DNA of 64,000 nt from positions 1 through 64,000 of the forward strand of contig NAJO01000022.1 in the NCBI GenBank assembly GCA_002077065.1, written 5' to 3'. The number at the start of each line of letters is the position of its first letter. Positions within the stretch are counted from its first letter, which is position 1. Below are positions 52,630 to 61,878 of the stretch, piece by piece. A program made the position numbers and the translations under genes. Source of the stretch: Cryoendolithus antarcticus. Taxonomy: Eukaryota > Ascomycota > Dothideomycetes > Cladosporiales > Cladosporiaceae. The notes below the pieces were generated by a model, which saw nothing but the letters and a program-made list of their open reading frames with translations, had not been told where the DNA came from and searched no databases.

Positions 52630-55600
52630 ATGATGCAGCGCAATGCCACCGGCCCATCCTTCCACCCCAACGACCTCACCAGACATTTCTCAGACGATGA
52701 GGAGAGCGATCAAGGCAGTTTCGAGGCCTCGTCTGGAGGCAGCATGAGCGAAGAGGACATAGGCGACGAGCTCCACGAATCCACGAGTCTCACACGAAGG
52801 GCTACGATAGACTTGGGCGAGGAAGGTCTCGATGGGCAACCGGCAGCAGAGAATGGCAGTCCGACTGGGAGCAGAACTCTGGATGCAGATGGGGAGGAGG
52901 GGATGCTACCCAGGGACAAGCAAAGAAGGACGACGCACTACAACTACAAGCTTGAGAAGCAGATGAGTTTGGTAGAGGCGAAGCAATTCTACCAGAATAG
53001 TAGATCGAATACGCTGGATGGACAGGACTTCTCTGTACCTCCAAGCGCTGGCGTGAGTCCGGTGATCAGGGCGAGGACTTCTTCGAGTAATGTGGGAGGG
53101 GACCAGTATGCACTGGGGAGAACGGCGAGTGTCAAGAGTCTTCGAGGTGCGGCGGGACAGCCGCAGGTGTATCACAGCGCGCTGCCGATTGGGCTGGCAG
53201 ATCCGAATAAGGACCCCAATGCTGTTCATGTGCAGACACCGCAGCTGGGGAGGTTTGACAACGCGAATGGCGTGCCCACGCATGTCAGTACACAGGATTC
53301 CTACATCGCCGCAGATCGAGCTGCGAGGGCACACGTGCTTCATCCCGGTCTGCCACATGAGGCGAAGCCACTGCTAGAGCAAGAAGGCATCCACGGCGCT
53401 GGCGCTGGAGTCGGATTGGACGTGGCGAACGATAGTGGCGTGACGTCGGAGCTCACTGCGATCTACACGAACATACAAAAGATACTAGACATTCGACACA
53501 AGTACATTCGACTTTCGCTGCAAGGATCTTTCGACAATCCTCGAGATGACCCGGGATGGCGGATATACCCGCCTATGCCGGAGCCAGTATGGAAGGAGGA
53601 TGGTCAGCGGTCTGCTGGCGGCACTCTAAATGGAGTCGACAGTACTGGTGACCCAGGCATGACGGCGAAGCCAGCGAAAGAAGATGAGCCCAGGAGGTAC
53701 CGCAAGATGGGGTATGATATTGGAGATGACTTCGAGCTGGACGATCTCCTACCTGTGCCTGGCGATGGCGAGATGCAATACAAGATGGACAGTCGAGGCG
53801 TCTTCCAGGTATACGAGACCTCGAAGTCCATGGAGCTGGGAGAGCCGATTGTGCACATACCTACCATTCGCGAGTATTACATGGATCTCGACACCATACT
53901 TGGCGTCTCATCGGACGGACCTAGTAAGAGCTTTGCTTACCGACGACTACAGTATCTCGAGGGTAAGTTCAATCTGTACGTCCTGCTGAATGAGTACCAG
54001 GAGGTTGCAGACACGAAGGCGGTGCCTCATCGAGATTTCTACAATGTACGGAAGATGGACACGCATGTGCATCATTCAGCTTGTATGAACCAGAAGCATT
54101 TGCTGCGCTTCATCAAGAGCAAGATGAAGAAGTCGCCGGATGAGATTGTGCTGTTCCGCGACGGCAAGCACTTGACCCTGAAGGAGGTCTTTGAGTCGAT
54201 CAACCTCACTGCATATGATCTGTCAATCGACACACTAGATATGCATGCCCACACAGACTCATTCCATCGCTTTGACAAGTTCAACCTGAAGTACAACCCA
54301 GTCGGCGAGAGTAGACTGCGCACCATCTTCCTGAAGACAGATAATTACATACACGGCCGCTATCTCGCCGAGATCACTAAAGAGGTGATCTCGGATCTTG
54401 AAAGCAGCAAGTATCAGATGGTCGAGTGGCGTATATCGATCTATGGCCGCACACTCGATGAGTGGGACAAGCTTGCTGCATGGGTAGTCGACAACAAGCT
54501 CTTCTCGCCCAACGTGCGGTGGCTGATCCAGATCCCGCGTCTATTCGATGTCTACAAGTCATCTGGACTTATGGAGCGATTCGATCAGGTTATCACCAAT
54601 ATCTTCCAGCCGCTGTTCGAGGCGACCAGGAATCCTGCTGCACATCCAAAGCTGCACATCTTCCTCCAGCGAGTAATTGGCTTCGACTCGGTGGACGATG
54701 AAAGCAAGACGGAGCGACGCATTTACCGTAAATTCCCTCTGCCGAAGGACTGGACGACGCAGCAGAATCCGCCGTATAGTTACTGGATCTACTATCTCTT
54801 CTCGAATATCACTTCACTGAATGTATGGCGGAAACAGCGTGGCTTCAATACGTTCTTGTTGAGACCGCACTGCGGTGAGGCTGGCGATACTGATCACTTG
54901 GCTGCTGCGGTGCTCTGTTGCCATAGCATCAGTCACGGCCTGCTACTTCGAAAGGTGCCATTGCTGCAGTACATCTTCTACCTTGAGCAGATCGGTGTGG
55001 CGATGAGTCCACTGAGTAATAACGCGCTCTTCCTCGCTTACGAGCGCAATCCGTTCCTGCAATACTTTCGGCGAGGACTGAATGTTAGTCTGTCCACAGA
55101 CGATCCGTTGCAATTTGCTTTCACGAAGGAGCCGCTGATCGAAGAGTATGCCGTCGCAGCGCAGATTTACAAGCTCTCAGCAGTCGACATGTGCGAGCTA
55201 GCCAAGCACTCGGTGATCCAATCTGGCTACGAGCACGTGGTGAAGCAGCGATGGCTCGGTCCCAACTACCACCTGCCAGGCGTAGCCGGGAACGACATGG
55301 CGAAAGTCAACGTACCCAACATCCGAGAAGCCTTCCGACATGAGACATGGCTGCAAGAGATGGCTATGATCGATCGGTATACTCAGCCACCACAATCGCA
55401 ACGACGGCTGAGCGTAGCAAATCTGGGGCGAACTGAGACGATGTCTTCGAGTGTGTCAAACATTGCTGCGCCTCCGAGCCCGACGCAGAGCATGAAGGTC
55501 GGCGCACCTGAGCCGATACAGGTGGATACTAACTCGCTGCCATTCCGCAGCGGATTGTACAACAAGTCCGATATGACAGGGCCGCATCAATACCAGCCCA

Positions 55601-56031
55601 ATGCTCAAGCAGCGCGTATGCAGGCCTCGGGCTCCCAAGTTGATCTTTCCCGAGCGCAAGGTGACTCATCGCCCACTGCACGCCGCACGACTATGACTTT
55701 GCCCCAGAGCAACGCCAGTCGAGCCGGCAATACTGCTCTCCCGCAGACTTCACCGCCCATGCCCGAGAAGACTCCCTCGCCTGTCTTGCTCCAGTCTCAG
55801 ACGTTCCCACTCCAGCCCACTACCAGCCACGATTTCGCCAGCTCGAGTATCGGCGCCCACGAGCCGAAGATGTTTCCTGGTGTTGTTAGCAAGCGGCGGA
55901 GTAGTATTGCTAGACCGGTCAGTGCAAGTCTGCCGGAAGATACGAAGCTGGACGGAAGTGTGGGGAGTCTGGGGAGTGTGGCGCCGGATGTCATCAAGGA
56001 GGAGAAGGTGGAGAGTGAGAGCGAGGACTGA
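52630..56031 (+). CDS. AMD1: AMP deaminase
   Basis: A single exon of 1,133 residues is somewhat longer than yeast Amd1 (810). The extra length is an N-terminal regulatory region of about 350 Ser/Gly-rich residues and a Ser/Pro tail of about 180. The catalytic domain has the metal-binding THVHHSACMNQKHLLRFIK around residue 477, the later zinc ligand region RPHCGEAGDTDHL, and the hallmark SLSTDDPLQF near 821. The enzyme deaminates AMP to IMP in the cytosol, balancing adenine and guanine nucleotides. The ATG pair at 52630-52635 is a clear start. No intron is needed. Confidence 0.96.
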   Translation: MMQRNATGPSFHPNDLTRHFSDDEESDQGSFEASSGGSMSEEDIGDELHESTSLTRRATIDLGEEGLDGQPAAENGSPTGSRTLDADGEEGMLPRDKQRRTTHYNYKLEKQMSLVEAKQFYQNSRSNTLDGQDFSVPPSAGVSPVIRARTSSSNVGGDQYALGRTASVKSLRGAAGQPQVYHSALPIGLADPNKDPNAVHVQTPQLGRFDNANGVPTHVSTQDSYIAADRAARAHVLHPGLPHEAKPLLEQEGIHGAGAGVGLDVANDSGVTSELTAIYTNIQKILDIRHKYIRLSLQGSFDNPRDDPGWRIYPPMPEPVWKEDGQRSAGGTLNGVDSTGDPGMTAKPAKEDEPRRYRKMGYDIGDDFELDDLLPVPGDGEMQYKMDSRGVFQVYETSKSMELGEPIVHIPTIREYYMDLDTILGVSSDGPSKSFAYRRLQYLEGKFNLYVLLNEYQEVADTKAVPHRDFYNVRKMDTHVHHSACMNQKHLLRFIKSKMKKSPDEIVLFRDGKHLTLKEVFESINLTAYDLSIDTLDMHAHTDSFHRFDKFNLKYNPVGESRLRTIFLKTDNYIHGRYLAEITKEVISDLESSKYQMVEWRISIYGRTLDEWDKLAAWVVDNKLFSPNVRWLIQIPRLFDVYKSSGLMERFDQVITNIFQPLFEATRNPAAHPKLHIFLQRVIGFDSVDDESKTERRIYRKFPLPKDWTTQQNPPYSYWIYYLFSNITSLNVWRKQRGFNTFLLRPHCGEAGDTDHLAAAVLCCHSISHGLLLRKVPLLQYIFYLEQIGVAMSPLSNNALFLAYERNPFLQYFRRGLNVSLSTDDPLQFAFTKEPLIEEYAVAAQIYKLSAVDMCELAKHSVIQSGYEHVVKQRWLGPNYHLPGVAGNDMAKVNVPNIREAFRHETWLQEMAMIDRYTQPPQSQRRLSVANLGRTETMSSSVSNIAAPPSPTQSMKVGAPEPIQVDTNSLPFRSGLYNKSDMTGPHQYQPNAQAARMQASGSQVDLSRAQGDSSPTARRTTMTLPQSNASRAGNTALPQTSPPMPEKTPSPVLLQSQTFPLQPTTSHDFASSSIGAHEPKMFPGVVSKRRSSIARPVSASLPEDTKLDGSVGSLGSVAPDVIKEEKVESESED

Positions 56032-56184
56032 AATGTGATGATGATTAGATGTGATGAGAGCGTTATCTTATAGACTGTACAAGTACCGCAGCGAATGAAC
56101 GCACCGAGCCCATTATCGCTCAGTCACGTCGACGAGATTGATGATACGTTCTCGAGGTAGCTCCATAATTTCATTCCAGACTGC

Positions 56185-57576
56185 CTACTCCGTCTCCATC
56201 TTCAGCTTCTCAGCCTCATGCTCCACCGTCCCATTACTCCGCTCACCCTTCAACACAACCTTCATCAGCTTCTCCAGCCTCTCCACAGCCTCCTCCCCAA
56301 TCTGATAATGCACCACTAGCCGTCCACCAAGTAATCTCAACCCCACTTTCTGCCCTTCCTCAATGAACCTCTCAACACTACAATTCGCGGCTTTCAGATC
56401 AAACCACACCATGTTCGTCTCCACGGGATTTGTCGTCTTCCCGCCGTAACTCTCCCACAACGCAGCAATCTGTCGTGCCCGATCGTGACAAGCTGTTAGC
56501 TTCCCACCGAGGAATGTGTCTTCCACTGCTACTCTAGCTGGTGCAGTGACGACGCCAGCTTGCCGTAATCCACCGCCCATGGATTTGCGGATATGTCGTG
56601 CTCGTTCCCGGAAGGCTTTGGTGCCGACTATTATTGAGCCGATAGGCGCACCGAGACCTTTGGAGAAGCAGAGGGATATGCTGTCGAAGCACGCACAGTA
56701 GTCTTTCAGACTCCCCGCGCCTGCTGCGACGGCTTCCCAGAGCCGAGCGCCGTCAAGGTGCATGGTGATGTTGTGACTTCGCGCCCAGGCGGAGATTTTC
56801 TGGCATTCTTCGAGAGGTAGGACGATACCGGCGAGCGTGTTTTCGAGTGATATGAGTTTTGTTGGGCAGGCGTGGATGTCTTCGCTGAGAACTGTTTGTG
56901 CCTGAACGTCCTCTAGTGTTACGTAGCCTTTTCCATTACTCGGTACAACGCCTTTGATCAACGCTCCGCACCAAGCCGCAATTCCACCAGCCTCCCACTC
57001 GAGTATGTGACTCCGGTGATCCGTCACGACACTATGCGGCGGCCCACCAAGATGCGTTCTTATACTGACTTGGTTGCCCATGGTGCCTGAAAGGACCAGC
57101 AGTGCGGCTTCCTTACCCGTGAGGTCGGCGATGAAGGACTCAAGGCTGTTGGTCGTAGGGTCGTCTTGGAAAACGTCGTCGAGGAGGGTTGTGGAGGCTA
57201 TGGCTGCTAGCATGCGGGGAGTCGGGGTGGTGACTACATCGCTGCGGAAGTCGAAAGCTGCAGGGCCCGGGGTGGACCAATTGTTGATTCTTACGTCGCT
57301 GTCAGCGTTCTGAGTTTGATGCTGGGCTTCGTGCTTGACTGCTTCGGCATCTAGGACGCCATGGCCGTTCGTGATAGCCATTGTTCGTGCGAACAGTCTT
57401 GGAGATATGTTGGGCTTCGAAGCGAGGATGGGAGATCTCGAGGATGGAAGAATGCGAGAAGTGAAAGCTATACTTGGCCTCGATAGTACTGTCCGATTTA
57501 AAAACATCGGCCTACAAGCGATTGATCGATGGGGCTGCGATGGTAGTCGCGGAGTTGGATGTGTCCGATGTTGCAT
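56185..57576 (-). CDS. GLY1: low-specificity L-threonine aldolase
   Basis: A single exon of 463 residues if started at 57576; MFLNRTVL (57507) and MAITNGHG (57381) are possible later starts. The extra N-terminus is Arg/Ser-rich and could be a mitochondrial presequence, so dual localisation through alternative starts is possible. The fold-type I PLP enzyme shows FDFRSDVVTTPTPRMLAAIA, LSGTMGNQVSIRTHL, HLDGARLWEA and the PLP-binding Lys306 in SLCFSKGLGAPIGS, then RKSMGGGLRQAGV. The enzyme cleaves L-threonine and L-allo-threonine to glycine and acetaldehyde. It converges with AMP deaminase, with about 150 bp between stops. Confidence 0.94.
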   Translation of the reverse strand: MQHRTHPTPRLPSQPHRSIACRPMFLNRTVLSRPSIAFTSRILPSSRSPILASKPNISPRLFARTMAITNGHGVLDAEAVKHEAQHQTQNADSDVRINNWSTPGPAAFDFRSDVVTTPTPRMLAAIASTTLLDDVFQDDPTTNSLESFIADLTGKEAALLVLSGTMGNQVSIRTHLGGPPHSVVTDHRSHILEWEAGGIAAWCGALIKGVVPSNGKGYVTLEDVQAQTVLSEDIHACPTKLISLENTLAGIVLPLEECQKISAWARSHNITMHLDGARLWEAVAAGAGSLKDYCACFDSISLCFSKGLGAPIGSIIVGTKAFRERARHIRKSMGGGLRQAGVVTAPARVAVEDTFLGGKLTACHDRARQIAALWESYGGKTTNPVETNMVWFDLKAANCSVERFIEEGQKVGLRLLGGRLVVHYQIGEEAVERLEKLMKVVLKGERSNGTVEHEAEKLKMETE

Positions 57577-58189
57577 AATGTGGGTTTTATGGACTGTCCG
57601 GAAGAGGCAGCTGCTTGCAGCCGGATGGTCTTTGAGATGGTGTTCACGAATGCCATGTTATGTGACTTCAACTTCAACCCTACCTTGAATTTAGATGTCT
57701 AGATCAGCAGCGAAATCCTCTAACAGCATCGGCCGTCGCTGCGCAGTGCGCCATTGTTGCTGCACGGTTCAGTCGTAATGCTGATTGCAGAGTAGAACTT
57801 TACAATTTTGGCCGTACCGCCATTCATGTACTGATAGTCTCCGTGGAGCCGCTCGAACAGCGCCATATCCACGATCACTTCGCAGGCAGAAAGGAATGAT
57901 TCGAGCAAAATGCTAGGCACTCTGATACTTGTGAGTCTGTAGACAGGGATGACATAAAAAGACGCGGTGAATGCCGAGCCGGGACATGAGCGTGCAAAGC
58001 GTCGAAATCAGCACAAGATCTAGCAGCACTGGACTGCGGGAAAAGGCGAACAAACATATCAAAAGGGCGGATAAATATCAACACCGAAGCACGGACGAGG
58101 CAAATTATTGAGGTCCAATGCGCAGCGCGCTTTGATTCATTTCCTACTCGTCGAGCTGAACCATGTCATATCGAATCATCCTCTCCCAT
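57577..58189. other. intergenic, nothing recognised
   Basis: This is the promoter of the aldolase gene and the 3' flank of con-6. Confidence 0.4.
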
Positions 58190-58492
58190 CTAAGAGTCAA
58201 GCTTAGACTTGAGCTCCTCCTTCTTCTCCGCCGAGGTATTGGGGTTGTTGATCGCAGCCTTGATGCCACCCTGGCTACGAGGAGTGTCAGTAAACGGTCC
58301 TAGTGCATATCGGAATACAAGAGGAACATACACATTGTTGGGGTTCTTGTTGGCATCGGACGCGGACGTGACATCACCGCCGTCGAGCTGGTTCTCAAGG
58401 ACGTCGCGAGAGTGCTGCTTGGACTCCTCGGAGGTGTTAGGGTTGTTGAGGTTAGCCTTGTGGCCACCGGCGACGTTTCCTGGGTTTGACAT
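58190..58492 (-). CDS. con-6: conidiation-specific protein 6 (Con-6)
   Basis: Exons 58332-58492 and 58190-58274 give 81 residues. The intron 58275-58331 has GTATGT...CGTAG, is 57 bp and stop-free, so the unspliced frame also reads through. The protein holds two Con-6 repeats: NVAGGHKANLNNPNTSEESK and VQGGIKAAINNPNTSAEKKE. Con-6 is a small hydrophilic protein that accumulates in conidia of Neurospora and many other ascomycetes, degraded at germination. Its biochemical role is unclear. The second repeat would be split by 19 extra residues if the intron were retained. Confidence 0.93.
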   Translation of the reverse strand: MSNPGNVAGGHKANLNNPNTSEESKQHSRDVLENQLDGGDVTSASDANKNPNNVYVPLVFRYALGPFTDTPRSQGGIKAAINNPNTSAEKKEELKSKLDS

Positions 58493-59539
58493 GGTGATTG
58501 AGGGTTGGTGTGGTGGGGTTGATGTGGTTATTGTTGTTGTTGGATGGTTGGAGTGGTTGATGAGGATGGAGGAAATAGGTAAACGGGAGTGATTTCGAGA
58601 TACATATACCTTCTCGACAAGCGCTTTGGCCCTGCAAGACGATGCTCGTCGCCATTACGTCTTTGTGATGATCGAACGATTGCTCACGGATGCTCGCATT
58701 GTCGCGACGCATCAAGCGGTCATAACAGCACGCAATGCGAGACCAGCATGGCGCAGATCTGGTAATTGCCTCAGCTACCATGGCGATCTTTACTAGCGGT
58801 GCCCCCAAGCCGCGTGCAATGCAAGCTTCCGGCCTCATGCCGACAGGCATAGACAGCTTCTGACGTGAGGATGTGGTCACAGGCAATGATGGCAAAGAGA
58901 CCAGTCGCAACACTGCCTAGATTGACCGACCTTCCCCAGGGTTCCTCCTGCAGTAGCGGCGGCAGGACACTCTAAGATCGATCAGATACGGCACGTGCGG
59001 TGCAGATTGAGTACAGATCTCCATAGATCCAGTGAGATGGCGGCGTTGTGCATTGATACCTTGGTGAGCCGGTCTCGCTTGCCTGCATCGGCAGCGTCAT
59101 GACTAGTGAGAAGGCTGGGGCCTGTACCTTCTTGTAAGCGCGATGTGAGCGAGTGTCAGGGGACAAGGCTAAAAGGCGTCGGCTAGGCCGTCTCAAACAT
59201 AGCAACGATGAAGTCGTTATGACCTCGTCATGAAGTAATCCCGCCAAAGCACGGTCCTGTTTCGCCATGGCAATGCTCGTGCGGGGTGATCAAATGCACT
59301 ATGATCCTGACGCGATGTCCATGGTCTGGGGCGCGACTGGCATATACCGACCCGCATGCACTTCTCATGTGCAGTGGATCCAGCATCCGATCGCACTACT
59401 GCGAGGTGATCTGCCAGGAACCGTTCAGGCGATCCAGTGGCGAGCTACTCTGTTCATTGCTCCAAGCATATCCGGACGGCGAGTAGTCTTCATTGCAGAT
59501 TGCACGGCGGTAGCGAGTACATCGTGCGTCGCAGTTCTT
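58493..59539. other. intergenic, nothing recognised
   Basis: This is about 1 kb with only short, unconvincing frames on both strands. Confidence 0.4.
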
Positions 59540-59794
59540 CTAGAGCGGTGTGTGGGGGCCACTGTCGTGCATAGCAAGTGACCGGAGACGTGCATTCGTG
59601 AAGCTCATGCCATGCATGTCATGATGTGGAGAAGAGACAAGGTTCACGCTAGGATTCTGGGTGACCCGTTCATTACACGAGCTCACGTGAGGGTATGCGA
59701 CCACTTTACGTGAGAGAAGTGCATTCATCTCGAGGGCGTGAACCAGGCTCAAAGTGCTTGCAGCTATCGCGAGGTAAGAGCGAAAAAACTGCAA
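59540..59794 (-). CDS. possible small secreted protein
   Basis: An 84-residue frame starts with a good signal peptide (MQFFRSYLAIAASTLSLVHA) and then a short polar sequence with a single Cys. The tail has no recognisable domain. Codon use is not distinctive. It could be a genuine small secreted protein, the first exon of a longer gene (a GTGAGC donor-like site lies at the CCTCAC|GTGAGC position near 59691), or chance. I could not find a convincing second exon. Confidence 0.3.
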   Translation of the reverse strand: MQFFRSYLAIAASTLSLVHALEMNALLSRKVVAYPHVSSCNERVTQNPSVNLVSSPHHDMHGMSFTNARLRSLAMHDSGPHTPL

Positions 59795-59850
59795 AAGTCA
59801 TGACCTACGCAGGGATCGCTGGAGGAGATGTTAGGATGGGAATATTGAGA

Positions 59851-59928
59851 GACAGGAGCGAGGGTCGAACGTACAACCTGCAATCTCTTGATTCGTAGTC
59901 AAGCGCCTTGCCATTGGGCCAGCAGGCC
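59851..59928 (-). pseudogene. tRNA-Arg(ACG) relic
   Basis: The minus strand has an A-box TGGCCCAATGG, D-stem GCC/GGC, a perfect anticodon arm CTTGA-CTACGAA-TCAAG (anticodon ACG) and the start of the T arm GCAGG. The T loop is then broken by about seven extra bases (GTACGTT), the T-stem 3' strand is CTCGC instead of CCTGC, and the acceptor ends do not pair (GGCCTGC against TCCTGTC). I therefore call it a decayed tRNA gene. Confidence 0.6.
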
Positions 59929-60579
59929 AATCACAGCATAATGGGAGAAACATACACTATATACCGGTATACTATTTAGCCCACGGTGCATCAATCTGTC
60001 TGGGGAAAGTGCAATACCAGAGTCTACATCATGTGCAACTTTGAGCAAGATGCAGTGTGTAAATTACCATAGTACTCTATTGTGGGGCACGTCGTCTGCA
60101 CAATCTCACTCCTCGGCTTTTCCACGACAGCTCCTTCGTCAACTCCGTCGGCGCAGCCTTCTGCGCCTCGCTCTGCGCCAACCCGCCACTCGCCTCTTGA
60201 GCTGCGGGCAGGTATATGTCAGTACCACGCTCCTATCTTCGTAGACGACTGTCGCACAGTCTTCGATCAGCATCATCTTGAGAGCCTTCGGAGTCGCAGA
60301 CATACCGCGCCAATGCTACAGCTACCGTCATGAGTCCACGAACTGCGTTCCCTGCGCCTGTATGTTGGGTGTTGATTTGCGCTGTAGATCTGCACTGCGC
60401 TACCAGAACTATACAAAGATGGAGCGCGGCATTGTTCGAGTCGACATACAGTGCATTATTTTTAGCACTGCAAGCGCAAGTCAATGCATTCGGATGAAGT
60501 ACACGTAGCAACCCAGCCGAAGTACAGATTTGTCCTACCGCCAACGCCTCGCTCAGAACGCAGCACAAGCAGATCGCCT
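59929..60579. other. intergenic, one palindrome
   Basis: A perfect 12-bp palindrome TATACCGGTATA lies at 59960-59971. I see no gene otherwise. Confidence 0.4.
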
Positions 60580-61626
60580 TCACGACACTTCCATGCGCAT
60601 TCGCTTATCGGCTTCGATGGGCGTGTCGATGTCCATATCATCAGCGCCAGCGAATGCCTCCTCGTCGTCCGCAACATCTCGACTGCGTTTCAGACCCTTC
60701 ATCTTCCTCGTCTGCAGCTGTGCAAGATCTTGCTTGCCAACGTGGATACGTCCGATCTTGTCGCCGATGATGTCGGTCTCGATGTTCTTCTTCGTCTTGG
60801 CCTGTGAAAATAGCATTAGTGATGCTTGAGTATGAGTGCAACAATTCGAGCTTACCTCTGTGCTCTTTGGCTTTCTCATGGCCTCCTTCAGCATATCAGG
60901 ATCTGCCTCCTTCACTCTGCCCACCCTGAAGTCCAGTCGTGGCCCCATCTCCTCAAGTTCGACCTTCGGCAAATTCGAGTTCGTTTTCTTCGTCCGAATG
61001 AGATAGCACCGCATTCGGATCATGGGCTTCACCCCGCCGTTCTCCTCTTCCTCCACCGAGAAGTTCATGATGTACTGCAATCCCTCCACATCTAGCTTCT
61101 CTACGTCCGGACCCTTGAACATGTCCAGGAACATCGACTTTGCCAGTGTGTACGCATTGACAGTAGGGCTATCAAATGCGCTGCCTGAGAACGACAGTAA
61201 AGGCTTGAGTCCTACTCTTGCCTTCTCGTTCTTGAACTGCGACAACGTCCGTACGGTCTCAGGATCCACAAGCAACTCCAGCATGTCCAAGATCTTTGAG
61301 TCAAACAATCGCACTAGCGTTAAGCAATGGGGTCGCTTTTTCGCATGACTTGCATACACCATGAAACTCGCATCGTTCTTCTCGCTGAAGAACTCCAAGC
61401 TCGTCGCATCCTCAAAAGGGTGTATGGGGTTCTTTTTGCTAAATTTGACGGCCAGTGGTCGCTTCAACGCATGAAGATCTGTGAGAACCAGCTGGACGAC
61501 CTCAGATGTCGAGCTGTACTTGAGAAAGAGGGTAGTGCGAGGATTCTCGGTGTTCTGAGGAGCTTTGTTGTCCAAGAAGCGCTTCGTCCGCGCATTCTTG
61601 GGCTTCACTTGCCGGATTGGAAGCAT
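60580..61626 (-). CDS. RPF2: ribosome production factor 2, Brix-domain protein
   Basis: Exons 60856-61626 and 60580-60801 give 330 residues. The 54-bp intron 60802-60855 has GTAAGC...TCACAG, is in frame and has no stop, so an unspliced frame also looks open. The start MLPIRQVKPKNARTKRFLDN is the usual Rpf2 N-terminus; the open frame upstream is 5' leader. The Brix domain runs from about residue 30 to 240 (TLFLKYSSTSEVVQLVLTDL, HAKKRPHCLTLVRLFDSKIL). The C-terminal tail is basic and then acidic (KMKGLKRSRDV, DDMDIDTPIEAD). Rpf2 works with Rrs1 in the nucleolus to load 5S RNP (5S rRNA, uL18, uL5) onto pre-60S particles. Confidence 0.95.
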   Translation of the reverse strand: MLPIRQVKPKNARTKRFLDNKAPQNTENPRTTLFLKYSSTSEVVQLVLTDLHALKRPLAVKFSKKNPIHPFEDATSLEFFSEKNDASFMVYASHAKKRPHCLTLVRLFDSKILDMLELLVDPETVRTLSQFKNEKARVGLKPLLSFSGSAFDSPTVNAYTLAKSMFLDMFKGPDVEKLDVEGLQYIMNFSVEEEENGGVKPMIRMRCYLIRTKKTNSNLPKVELEEMGPRLDFRVGRVKEADPDMLKEAMRKPKSTEVSSNCCTHTQASLMLFSQAKTKKNIETDIIGDKIGRIHVGKQDLAQLQTRKMKGLKRSRDVADDEEAFAGADDMDIDTPIEADKRMRMEVS

Positions 61627-61878
61627 CTTTGTGGTGTTGTAGATGCTCGTTTTCTGGCATATGAGCCTCGTCTGGAAAATTGCTGGACTGTTGCAAAAGA
61701 TCTTATCTGATGGAGTGAAGTTAACGGCACGTGAGAAGGCGCGGCCCGCTCGATTAGTCACGGCGCCTTCGCGCGCCACAGCATGCGAATGATCTTCTTT
61801 GTTTGCTCCTTCACACCAAGCCTCCACATATCCTCCTCCATTTTGCGCATCGTGGAATCTGTGTTAGCATCAGCTGGA

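Noticed and set aside
59851..59928. Functional tRNA-Arg(ACG)
   Set aside because: The T arm and acceptor stem do not pair, despite a perfect anticodon arm and A-box.
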